Below are positions 1-10,439 of a stretch of 64,000 nt of DNA, piece by piece. How positions within the stretch are numbered: position 1 is the stretch's first letter; each line of letters starts with the position of its first letter. The translations under genes and the position numbers were made by a program. Source of the DNA: Schistocephalus solidus (lineage: Eukaryota; Platyhelminthes; Cestoda; Diphyllobothriidea; Diphyllobothriidae); NCBI GenBank assembly GCA_017591395.1, contig WEDG01003429.1:62001-126000 (forward strand), in the 5' to 3' direction. The notes under the pieces were generated by a model. It saw nothing but the letters and a program-made list of their open reading frames with translations, had not been told where the DNA came from and did not search any database.

Positions 1-303
1 TGCAATCAAGCAGTACTTCATATTTAGGTCAACTGTGGCATGAAATGCCTGTGAGAGACGGAGATCGTAATCCCCACTTGCGTTTGGGGGCGATAGACAC
101 AACCGACGAGTAAAGAGTAGTTATCTTTAAGAACTACTCGGAGCCAACAACTCTCTTCTACCGCGGTAAATTGTTATGCTTTGACTCAAACATTTTAAAA
201 TGTACAACATTTTATATTGACTGTACACATGCAATGATAACCTAACATTCATAGGGTCATCAAGGGCAATGCCTGTAACCCTTCAAAATATACATATATA
301 AAA
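1..303. other. No recognisable gene
   Basis: No coding pattern, RNA gene or repeat shared with the rest of the window was recognised here. The sequence is AT-rich, with short A runs just before the repeat that starts near 304. Confidence 0.5.
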
Positions 304-678
304 AAAGCTGTTTAACTATGAAATTCCCAGGTGGATGAACATTGCCGGAAAAGACAAAGGAGACTTGAATGATCACTTTTTGTTCTTTAGCCGTCAGCAG
401 CCACTCATACCCAACCCCATCTGCGCACCACCCGAGGCTCGAAACTGCAGCCTGTTGCTCAGAAGTTCAAGGCACTAACCATAGAGCCACAGGCTCGTTG
501 TACGGCCAATTTAGTTCGGGAATATTGGTATTCATTGATAAACGCTCACCGATTGCTTACTAAAATCACTCTCCCTTTCTGCTTTGGGTCTCACTCTCGC
601 GCCTAACAGCAGCTGCACAGTGGCCGGTGTCAAAAGCAGATTAACATTGCCAGTTAAGATATGGGAGGCTGGAATGGT
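304..678 (-). repeat. tRNA-related repeat, family F1, copy 1
   Basis: On the - strand this carries a tRNA-like head: an A-box-like stretch with GGTTAGTGCCTTGAA and a B-box-like TTTCGAGCCT, followed by a tail shared with copies near 28215-28372 and 42745-42845. It matches 6927-7301 with about 6 mismatches in 375 bp by my count. The match stops at 678, where the CR1/Jockey-like element appears to begin, so this copy is probably truncated there. It looks like a tRNA-derived SINE or a longer repeat containing one. Confidence 0.7.
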
Positions 679-897
679 GAAGATCTGAAGTTATCCAGGA
701 CCTTCGATATCTCCGAACGGCTGAGTCGTTCCTGAATATCCTTCATACCGTTTATAGTATTTTTCAAAAGCATTTTTGAACAAGTATAAACATGTTTGCT
801 TATATTGCATTAAATACTCGCCATACTCCAAAGCCAGTCGGAAATTTTCGTTATACGCTCAAAGGAAAACATACTTTTACGCAGTGTTTTAACATTT

Positions 898-2120
898 ATG
901 GACTCAAAACAATTGTTTGCTAGCAACAGAACCAGTCACGGAACTTCCTTTAAAGGAAAGCCTGTTGAGCTGGCTTCGAAATCCACGACTGGCACTCCAT
1001 CAGTTTATACTTGTAACCAAAAACCAGCAAAGCGCGCAAAAAGCGTAATGGCAGCCAAATCCGTTGGCTACGAGGACGAATCTTGCGTTGGATGTTCTTA
1101 AATTTTACTAAGAGTTCAAAAACTGGAAAATGAGCTTGCAGACTTAAGGAAGCTCTTGCAAGATAACATTACTCGACGAAATACGCTTAGCAATATTCCA
1201 GTTAAAATGGCAGTGACTAAAGCACGAAAAGTATCAAAAACTACAACTGGTTACAGCTCACAATGTTCGGACGCGATTACCCATAACGACCGGATAACAG
1301 GAGCACAGTCTCTGAATCCTACGGACGACGACCAGAGCAAACCACAAATCTCATCCTGCTATCTTGGGTGTTATAAAGAGCCCGTAGTTGAATCCGAAGA
1401 AACAAACGCGTGGCAAGCTGCAATGGGGAAACACCACAACAGGAGGACAAAGTCACAATCAACTCTGATGGATTCATTGAAGCCTTCAGATGAGAGTTTG
1501 GTCAGAGGTAGACTTAATCCCAACGAGAGCTCTGTAAACCGTTCTCGTGCCCCTAAGGAGAACTTAGGAGGAAGCGAAAATTCCAAGCACCAGGATCGAC
1601 AACAGTGTTTAGTTATTCAGGGTTTGCACGAGTCAACTGCAGTCCGACCAGAAGACCGTGTCACCGAAGACCTTGCTTCGTTTAATGGCCTCCTAAACCA
1701 GTTGCTCCCACCATGCGTGGAAGTAAAAGTTATTAAAGCATTCCGGATCGGCAAAAAGTCTGAAGACAGCCTAGGAACGCCGCGACCGCGACCTCTGAAA
1801 ATAATGCTAGAGAGCAAAGTCCAAATCAAGGCGATCCTATCCAAAAAAACTAACCTACGTCACTCGCATAAAGAGGTTTTTTTCAACCGGACTACTCCCC
1901 TGCGGAAAGGCTGAAACGCCGGGAACTTGTCTTGGAACTACAATCAAGACTGAAGGCTGGCGAACACAATCTGGCTATTTTCAAGGGGAAAGTAGTTCAA
2001 AAGAATACGAATTTTCCATTGAACCAACCGATTGTTCTAAGGACAACGGCAGCCACCTCACTAACGCCAAAACCACCAGCGAACAAATTGCCCCAAAGGA
2101 TGTCAGAACTGATTCCGTAA
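898..2120 (+). pseudogene. Retrotransposon ORF1, coiled-coil plus RNA-binding-like C-terminal domain
   Basis: The ATG frame at 898 and the frame ending at 1914 are the same frame, split only by TAA at 1099-1101. Just after the stop the residues RVQKLENELADLRKLL form a leucine-rich heptad pattern typical of ORF1 multimerisation coiled coils. Residues encoded at about 1600-1900 include VIKAFRIGKK and RPRPLKIMLES, as in ORF1 proteins of this class. A frameshift near 1885-1900 moves the conserved end (SPAERLKRRELVLELQ) into another frame, which continues to 2120. The same domain recurs at 17700-18000. Confidence 0.75.
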
Positions 2121-2129
2121 CGCCCAGCG

Positions 2130-5061
2130 TTCTCACTAAAGAAACCAGAGTTACCGAAAATCATCGAGAAACGGAAAAGACATACGACCTTGACGTTAGA
2201 GGAGACGCAGTTGGGCCCATAAAATTGACAAACGCAACAGGAAATTTGGTTGGCGCAAAATTGAAGTGCTTGTATACAAATGCGCAAAGCCTTTTATCAA
2301 ACTTGATGAGTTAAAAATTTGCCTTGCCGAAGTATCTCCAGATGTGATAGCAGTTACTAAAACCTGGCTGTCTGGCAGTATTCTAGATAGCGTAATAACA
2401 TTGTCTGGGTACCAAATATATCGGAGGGACAGAGAAAACCGAAAGGGTGGTGGAATAATTGTGTATGTGAAAGACGTGCTAATAGTGTCTAACAAGACGA
2501 GCAAGTTTGCGTGCAACACGGAAGCCATATGGTTGAACATCAAGGTTCTTGGCTCTCCATGTCTAGATGTCCTCATTGTCTATCGGCCACCTAGGATAAA
2601 CCGAGTCGCGGACACCCACTTGTTGGAACAATTAGAAAATTTCTCCAGTAGACCTAATGTAATGATTATGGGTGACTTCAACGCACCAGGAATTAACTGG
2701 AGCACTGTTCAATCATCATGTCCGAAATCGACTTTTGATTATGTTTTTCTGCAAAAGACCTTGAATGCACTCCTCACACAGCATGTCCCTTTCCCCACCA
2801 GAACACGTGAAGGACAAAGGGCTAACTGTCTTGACCTGTTTTTCACGAAAACATCAGGCAGCATTGACGAGATTATTTCAATGCCTCCGCTCGGTCGTAG
2901 TGATCATGTGGTGCTTATGTGGGACTACTCCTTATTCTCCGTTGCGCCTGCTATAGAGGAAAAACGGCGTAACGTTTGGCGAGGAAACTTTCATCAGATG
3001 CGAGCAGATTTAACACACATCAACTGGACCTCAATGTTTTCGAGCACCGTAAACGAAGATTGGGAGTCCTTCCGAAATGTTCTTCTGCAACTTATTGACA
3101 ACCACTGCCCGCTAACGAGTGTCCATCACAGCAAGCGTCCTGGGTGGCTAGACAGCAACTTAAAAAGGGAAATAAACAGGAAGCACAAGCTGTGGAGAAA
3201 ATATTGTGAGTCTAATCAAGTCGCCTATTTTAATAAGTATACAGCGCAGAGAAACAAAATGAGAAGCCTTATTCTTAAAACGCGAAGAGAATTTGAGAAG
3301 ACTTTGCTGCAAAAGGCAACACAGAATCCAAAGTTAGTCTACAGTTACCTCCGTAGATGTACAAGGAATAAACATCAAATAACACTGATTAAGACTGCCG
3401 TGGGCATCGACATTTCTGAAAACAGAAAAAAAGCCGAGTACTTTTCACAGTTCTACCGCTCAGTCTTCACAAACGAGGCAAGGTTCCTTCGTCCCTCAGT
3501 GGATAACCCACCGACTGCAAGCATTAGTCACATACTATTCTCAGAATTTCTGATCCAAAGGAATTAAAAGAACTAAAAGAGTCGAAATCCCCAGGACCAG
3601 ACGAGCTTCCACCCGAGCTTCTGAAAGAACTCGCCAATGAACTTTCCGCACCTCTGTCAGTGCTCTTTCAAAAGTCCTTTGATTCCGGAACACTTCCTTT
3701 CGATTGGGAAGCTGGCACATATAACTCCCTTGTACAAAAGCGGTAGCCGGGCGTCAGTGACAAACTACAGCCCCATAAGCTTGACATGCATCCTTGGCAA
3801 GATTATGGAAAGGATCATCAAGAGCGAATTGGTGAAATTCCTAGAGACTCATAATTTGTTATCAAGCTGTCAACACGGGTTCAGAAAAGGAAGATCATAC
3901 ACAACGAATTTGCTGTATTCTCTCCAGAGGTGGATCCAAGCACTTGAAGATAGACACGTGGTTCACATTGCCTTCATTGACTTTCAAAAGGCTTTCGATA
4001 CTGTGCCGCACGAGAGACTGCTGTACAAGCTAGAAAGAATTGGAATCAGAGGTAACCTCTTCAAGTGGATCGAAAACTTCCTCGTGGGTCGGCGCCAGGT
4101 TGTGTGCATCGGCCAAGAGAGGTCAAGTTCTGCTGCGGTCGAGAGTGGGGTTCCTCGGGGTTCAGTACTAGGGCCAATACTGTTTTTAATAAACGTGAAC
4201 GATTGTGTCAGGAATCTCGACTGTGAAGCAGCAATGTTTGCCGACGACATTAAAATCTGGAATGTAATCCAGAGCCCTGCTGACGAAGATAAACTGCAGA
4301 TCAACCTAACTCGGTTGGAGGAGTGGTCGAATCATTGGCTTTTGCGGTTCAACGTCGATAAGTGTACAATACTTCGCTTAGGCAACCCGTCTGGATCTGC
4401 CGAAAGTAGAAGTTACTTTCTCAACGGTGAAGCCTTAAAAGACGTGGAAACCCAAAGGACTTTTGGTGTGCTGATGACCACCACCTTAAAACCATCGTCT
4501 CACTGCTCGAAAGTGGCGAAGAGGGCAATTTCGGTGTTGCATGCCATCAGACGAGCCTTTTTGGATTTCGATGAAGATCTTTTTGCTAAGACCTTTGGAA
4601 CATTCATTAGGCCACATTTGGAATATGCTATGCACGCCTGGAAACCCTGGACAGTTCAAGATCAGAACTGCCTCGAAAGAGTCCAGAGGAAAGCCACCAA
4701 AATGGTTAGAAGTCAAAGATCCTTGCCATATCCAACCCGCCTAATGAATCTTAATCTGTTCCCTTTGAGTTATAGGCAAATGCGTGGTGATCTCCTGCAG
4801 ACATTCCGCATTGTGAAGGGATTGGATTGTTGCCTGGAATTCTCGGACTTCTTTGAATTTGCCGCCACGACCCATCTCCGAGGTCACCCATTGAAACTGC
4901 GTGTCCAGCAGGCGAGACTGGATGTGCGCAAGTTCTCCTTCTCTGTCAGAGTGGTTAAACCATGGAATGCCCCGCCTGAAGACGTTGTGATGTCACCATC
5001 GCTGGAAAGCTTTAAAAGGAACTTTGACAGTTTTATGTTTCGCAACGAGCCTGAGCGATGA
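2130..5061 (+). pseudogene. Retrotransposon ORF2: AP endonuclease-reverse transcriptase
   Basis: The endonuclease begins near 2250 (CLYTNAQSLLS), with a frameshift near 2300; it then reads openly to 3567 with VYRPPR, GDFNAPGINW and GRSDHVV. A second frameshift near 3545 and a third near 3712 interrupt the linker and RT fingers. The RT reads openly from about 3720 to 5061, with SGVPRGSVLGPILF and FADD at 4237-4248, then the usual thumb and C-terminal domain (VQRKATKM, WNAPPEDVV). Active-site residues are present, so loss of function comes from the frameshifts. Confidence 0.9.
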
Positions 5062-5215
5062 GGAATTTATCTTAACCCTCGAGAGTCGTGCACCACTTGT
5101 CATATTTTATGACCGCCTTTTGTACCTTTGCAACCCACATGGTTTCTCTGTATACCGCACTTATTTTTACGTTACAAATAGGGTACTCAAAGGCCCATGC
5201 CTATTTCCCTCAATA

Positions 5216-5243
5216 AATTGAATTGAATTGAATTGAATTGAAT
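5216..5243 (+). repeat. (AATTG)5 microsatellite tail of the retroelement
   Basis: Five perfect AATTG units at 5216-5240 followed by AAT. It sits immediately after the element 3' UTR. A short tandem-repeat tail in place of poly(A) is typical of CR1-clade 3' ends. Confidence 0.85.
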
Positions 5244-5249
5244 CGGTAA

Positions 5250-6735
5250 TAAAAAGGGAGCTCAAGACGAAATCAAGACTGTTGAGAACATAAGCCACGT
5301 ATCAAAAACCCGAAAATTTTTCCGCTTTTAAGAAACAGCAAAATCGGTGTCGGAATCTTTTGAAAAAAGAAAGATCAACCTTTGAGTCAGAAATAGTCAA
5401 AGACATACCAAGAAATTCGAAAAGGTTCTATACTTATATGAGCAAGACAAACCGAAATCAGGACTCTATTCCTTGTCTAAAAGACTATCAGGGAAACAGG
5501 TTAACTGGTAACTCCGACAAGACCAGCCTCTTATCCGATTTTTTGTCCGTGTATACAGACGTTAAATCGTTAAGCTGAGCTAAATGGGTTTCACTGGCAA
5601 CCTCCTCAAATGTCTGACCAACTTTCTCACAGGTAGGCGCCGACGTGTTTGTTTTGGATACGCTAAGTCTTCCTGGGAAAACGTTCACAGGGGAGTTCTG
5701 CAGGGGAGCGTTTTGGGTCCCATTTTGTTTCGGATATACGTGAACGACTACCTTGATTCTCTAACATGTGAGAAGCTAATGTTCGATGACAATCTGAAGT
5801 TATGGAACTCGATTGAAAAGACCGGAGGATGCGTGGAACTTACAAAAAAACTTAGATCGCTTGCAAAAATGGTGTGATGAGTGGCTGCAGATGCTTTATT
5901 TCAGCAAATGCCAAATAATCAGACTGCGGTCTAGTTACAGAATGATGATTTGGTTTGAATATCAATACTTAATCAGTGGTCAACAACTCCAGGAGGGAAA
6001 TGTTGTAAAGGACTTGGGTATATGGATAACACCCACACTCAAACCATCGTCGCACTGTGTAAATTTCGCAAAGAAAGCTATGTGTATATAAGAAGCGATC
6101 AGGAGATCCTTCGTTAATTTTGACGGAGAGCTTTTTGGGCGCGTGTTTGGAACATTAATCCTGCCGGTGTTGGAATATTGCGTTCAGGCGTGGTGTTCCT
6201 GGACGAAACAAGACTACATTCTTTTTGGACAAAGTTCCACGGAGGGCGATGAAACTAGTCAGTGAATTAGAGTGCCTACCTTATGAGGGCCGACTATAAA
6301 GACTTCACATTTTTCCTCTCTCTTATAATCAATACCAAAAGGATATGATCTTGGTCTTTAATCATGTCAGAAAAGTTGACTGTGCTCTTCAAATGACCGA
6401 ATTCTTTTAACTGACAAACACTACAAATCTCTGAGGTCACCAATACAAACTAAAGACGAACTACGCTAAACTTGAAGCAAGGATCAACTAATTTTCCCAT
6501 CGGGTGATTAAAGAATGGAACAAACTGCCTATTTTAGTCGTTCTGGCTGAGAGCATTGATATTTAATAGAATATTTGATAAATTTTTACTTGATAGACAT
6601 ACGTTTAGTCGACAGCAATGACCAATCTACTATAACCACATCGCCATGTTACATATGCATTTTCGCTAGCGTCTCTCTGTAAATAGGATTTATAAAGGCT
6701 CTACCTATATCCCTCATATATACTGATTTCTACTT
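5250..6735 (+). pseudogene. CR1/Jockey-like ORF2 remnant, truncated with internal deletion
   Basis: It starts abruptly in the endonuclease-RT linker directly after the tail of the previous element. Pieces are 5360-5578 (linker), 5584-5877 (RT palm, GSVLGPILF) and 5813-6091 (thumb). Compared with the neighbouring element, several hundred bases covering the first RT motifs are missing between 5560 and 5584. The FADD site reads FDDN. Degraded C-terminal sequence and the shared 3' UTR pattern run to about 6735. Confidence 0.8.
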
Positions 6736-6926
6736 AATTATGTACCATTTATACTCACATAATAACTGGAAAGGCTCAGGTTGCTTCAGATACAGGAAAA
6801 ATAGAATTAATTAAAGAGGTAACCGACTTTTACAAGTCAGACTTTAAAGAGTGGGCAGAAAGAAAAAAAGGATCAGTTCACTGATTGTAAACCAGAAGCT
6901 ATTTATTTTTGGTAAATTCAAACAAA

Positions 6927-7340
6927 GCTGTTTAACTATGAAATTTCCAGGTGGATGAACATTGCCGGAACAGACAAAGGAGACTAGAATGATCACTTTT
7001 TGTTCTTTAGCCGTCAGCAGCCACTTATACCCAAACCCATCTGCGCACCACCCGAGGCTCGAAACTGCAGCCTGTTGCTCAGAAGTTCAAGGCACTAACC
7101 ATAGAGCCACAGGCTCGTTGTACGGCCAATTTAGTTCGGGAATATTGGTATTCATTGATAAACGCTCACCGATTGCTTACTAAAATCACTCTCCCTTTCT
7201 GCTTTGGGTCTCACTCTCGCGCCTAACAGCAGCTGCACAGTGGCCGGTGTCAAAAGCAGATTAACATTACCAGTTAAGATATGGGAGGCTGGAATGGTCA
7301 TTTTCGGCTCACTAGCAGCCATCAGTCCACCATACACAAC
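6927..7340 (-). repeat. tRNA-related repeat, family F1, copy 2
   Basis: Nearly identical to 304-678 but extending about 40 bp further, into sequence resembling the F1 tail (GGCTCACTAGCAGCCATCAG), before an AT-rich end with AATAAAT repeats near 7350. The - strand has the tRNA-like A-box and B-box pattern described for copy 1. Confidence 0.7.
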
Positions 7341-7480
7341 TCCCAGCTATAAATAAATGAATAAATCAATTGTATATTTAAGGCCCAGAGAGCCCCGTCA
7401 TTTCAAACTTAGTATCGCGGTTTAATTAAATACAAAGTGGATAATTGCTGAACTATGGGAGCAGCCATATTAACAGCAGA

Positions 7481-7752
7481 AATGAACAATATGGTAGGCA
7501 TGCCCGATTCAGAACGATTTGCCATTTTTAAAACAATATTTCACAATCTTTAACACATACGGTGAACTAGAAAAGAAGCAGCAAAAAATTTCCTGCGGTT
7601 AGGCGAAAAAAACTGCTTCACTTAAACATTAATAGCTAGGTGCAATGGGATAGTACTGTGATTTTGCTGACAACGTATGAGGGTTCGGAACGCTCCTTGT
7701 CGTGTGAGAGATAATATAGCAGTCAGAGCTACTGTTTGTAACCACCAGTGGA
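7481..7752 (+). repeat. Left direct repeat flanking a retroelement
   Basis: Starts AATGAACAATATGGTA and ends near CCACCAGTGGA. It is a close direct copy of 10134-10437, which has an extra block of about 50 bp in its middle. The two copies bracket the decayed retroelement at 7850-10130. They lack obvious LTR start/end signals, and the enclosed RT is non-LTR, so a local duplication or a dispersed repeat is more likely than LTRs. Confidence 0.7.
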
Positions 7753-7849
7753 TGTGTTTGTACTGATACTTTTTGCCAATTTCTAGGTCCACTCATTTCT
7801 CGTTTTGTTCCCCATAAGAAAATAATTAATGTCAAGAATGAAGTCTACC

Positions 7850-10130
7850 TTCATTTATCACTCCACCATAGACTGCGTAGACTCTATCGTCGTTTTCATC
7901 TACAAAACAACACTTCCGCGCTGCCCTTGATCCAACAAATCTTTGAAGAGGCTAAGAGGCTCTCTGACGAAAAACGACAAGCTGATGAGGTTAAATTTGC
8001 CGAAAACTCTTCGTTAAATGTTTCGAAGCTCTTTTCGCGCACAGTAAAAGCGCAGAGAAAAACTCAGCCCCCCGTTCTTCGAGACGCCTTATGAAACCCT
8101 ATAGCCGACGCTAAGTTGACTGCTGATAGCTTCAATGCTTTCTTTTCTAGAACGCTTATTGAACTTACTGTCGCTCCCTTTCCTAAAATTCGGGTTTGGA
8201 CCGGTAACGTCCTCGAAACCATTACTTTTACCCTCTGAGACGTGACCGTAGCCATTCGGCGTTTTCGTCAATCTTACAGTCCTGGACCAGAAAGCATTTC
8301 GGTCAGCGTTCTTAAGGCGGATGCAAACGATATATTTCCGTCCCTTCTGTATAAGATATTTAATCTTGCTCTTGAAAGTCACACTTTCCCTATTTAATGG
8401 AAGGAATCGCACATTTTGCCTATACCCAAACACAGCAGAACTACGTCATTTGACGACTTTAGGCCAATAAATACACTGCCAGCAGCCTCGAAGATATTAG
8501 AGACCTTGATTAAAGACAAGTTGATGCGTCACCTAACAGAGAATAACCTACTTAATGCGGCTCAGCATGGTTTTCTAGAAAAAGGTCTTGTGACACTTGC
8601 CAGCTCTCTTTCTTTGATCATGTGCTACAATCTAGAGACAGCGGTTTTGCAATTAACACCGTTTACTTCGATTTCACTAAGGCTTTGATCGTGTTGACCA
8701 TGATCTCCTACTGCTGAAACTTGCCTCCTTCGGCATATTTCACAAGCTTCTGAACTTAATATCCTCCTATTTGAATGCTCACGCACAACGGGTTAAAATT
8801 TCTGATGTTATCTCCAACCCCACGCATGTGAGGAGCAGAGTTATTCAGGGCAGCGTGCTCGGCCCGCTTCTATTTTACCTCTTTGTCAGCGGTGTTCCTG
8901 ATTGTTTTCAGTATGCTGGGCCCTTTATGTACGCTAACGATTTAAAAGTTGCCTATCGATATAAAACGGCCGATCGCAACATCGTATTTGAGCTCTTCAA
9001 AAAGGATCTTCAGGCCTTCGCTCAGTGGTGTCGCACATGGCGCCTTTCAGTTTCTTGGCACAAGTGCTCCGTTATGGTTATTGGCGACAACCATCAGCCC
9101 CACCTAAGCATAGACGGTCACGATCTTAATGTGCCCGGAGTTATAAAGAATCTGGGCATATCATATTCTAGTAGTCTCAATCTGTCAGAGCACTGCGCCC
9201 TGATTGTCTCGAAATCACGCCAAACTACTGGGTTTATTCTCAGAAATTTTAAAACCATCAAAAATAGTATCAGCCTCTATAAAATGTATGTCAGGCTTAT
9301 CTGGAAAACTGCTCGTTTCTATTAAGTCTTCTGCACGCTAGTGAACGAAAGAAGATAGAATCAGTCCAGCACTTCTTTAAAAAAGAGTTTTCTATTCAGA
9401 AACACCGAAACCTGTCCTACCAACAACGCTGTAAGCTTACAAGCCTTGACCCGCTGTGGCTTCGCAGATTACAGAAGGGACTATTTTTACTGTTTAAACT
9501 TCTAAACAGTCGTACATTTAACCCCCTTACATCTCTGAGGCACCTCGATCACTCTCGGCGCACCAGTCATCGAGATGTATTTTTATTTCTTCCTTTGGCA
9601 CGCACAGTTAGATACCGACAGTTTTTTCGGTAAAAGCTATAGCAATCTGGAATAAACTACTCAGAAGTATCAAAATTAAGCAAAGCTATCCCTTGTTTAC
9701 CCGAGCTGTCACTAGTTTTCTACATTCAGGACACCTTCCAAAACTTTTGGTTGCTGACTCTGTGGAAGCTCTCTTCGGTTCTGATGGCGTTCATGGACTC
9801 TGAATCCTGTGTCGGACTTCATGCTGAGGGCAATATTGCTGGCTCTGTAGACCTCAATCGGCTTATTTCTCAGTCGCCAGCGAACAGCCGCTCGCCGACA
9901 TACCTGCTGGTGCAGAATACCGGATCCATAACACTGAATGGATAAGTTCTTCACCGGGCACCTGCGTCAACGCTTACCTGTCCTGAATTTTAATTTCTCA
10001 ATAAGCTGCAGTTTTTTCTCCTGAAAAGACCTGAAACAACGATCGGGAGTTTTTTCACTGTCAGCTTGACTCTCTACTGTATATATATTTTTTTGATCTT
10101 GCCTGTAAACTGGCAACAAATTAATAAAAT
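7850..10130 (+). pseudogene. Non-LTR retrotransposon ORF2 remnant (RT and C-terminal domain)
   Basis: Readable parts are the endonuclease-RT linker (7920-8270), RT fingers at 8416-8688 (FRPINTLPAASKILE, QHGF), palm and thumb at 8771-9325 (IQGSVLGPLLF, LGISYSSSLNLSEHC) and a decayed C-terminal domain to about 9950 (AIWNKLLRS). The catalytic YADD reads YAND at 8930-8941, so the RT would be inactive even without the stops. It is clearly diverged from the 679-5243 family. The 3' end is AT-rich, with AATAAAAT near 10122. Confidence 0.8.
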
Positions 10131-10133
10131 AAC

Positions 10134-10437
10134 AATGAACAATATGGTATGCATGTCCAATTCAGAACGATTTGCCATTTTTAAAACAATAGTCAACAAT
10201 CTTTAACACATACGGTGAACTAGAAAAGAAGCAGCAAAAAAACTTTTACAGTTATATCGGAGGCGGAGTTCGGCAAGCCGCCAATTTAAAAAAATTAGGA
10301 GAAAAAAACTGCTTCACTAAAAAATTAATAGCTAGATGCAATGGGATGTTGCTGACAACGTATGAGGGCTCGGAACGCTCCTTGTCGTGTGAGAGATAAT
10401 ATAGCAGACAGAGCTACTGTTTGTAACCACCAGTGGA
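10134..10437 (+). repeat. Right direct repeat flanking a retroelement
   Basis: Direct copy of 7481-7752, with an extra block at about 10230-10290 containing CGGAGGCGGAGTTCGGC. It ends at CCACCAGTGGA, where the next retroelement (on -) begins. Confidence 0.7.
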
Positions 10438-10439
10438 GG

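Larger units (their letters stand above)
679..5243 (+). mobile_element. CR1/Jockey-like non-LTR retrotransposon, near full length, defective
   Basis: The order is a 5' leader, ORF1 with a coiled coil, ORF2 with AP endonuclease and reverse transcriptase, a short 3' UTR with an AATAAA-type signal, and an (AATTG)n tail instead of poly(A). Endonuclease motifs (GDFN, SDH) and the RT FADD motif are intact, but at least four frameshifts and one stop break the frames. Two more copies of this family lie at 5250-6735 and 17390-21520 and share its 3' UTR pattern. The 5' edge is inferred from the sharp end of the preceding repeat; no target-site duplication was identified. Confidence 0.85.

Noticed and set aside
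7481..10437. LTR retrotransposon with flanking LTRs
   Set aside because: The enclosed reverse transcriptase is of non-LTR type, with no integrase, protease or primer-binding site, and the repeats lack typical TG…CA ends.
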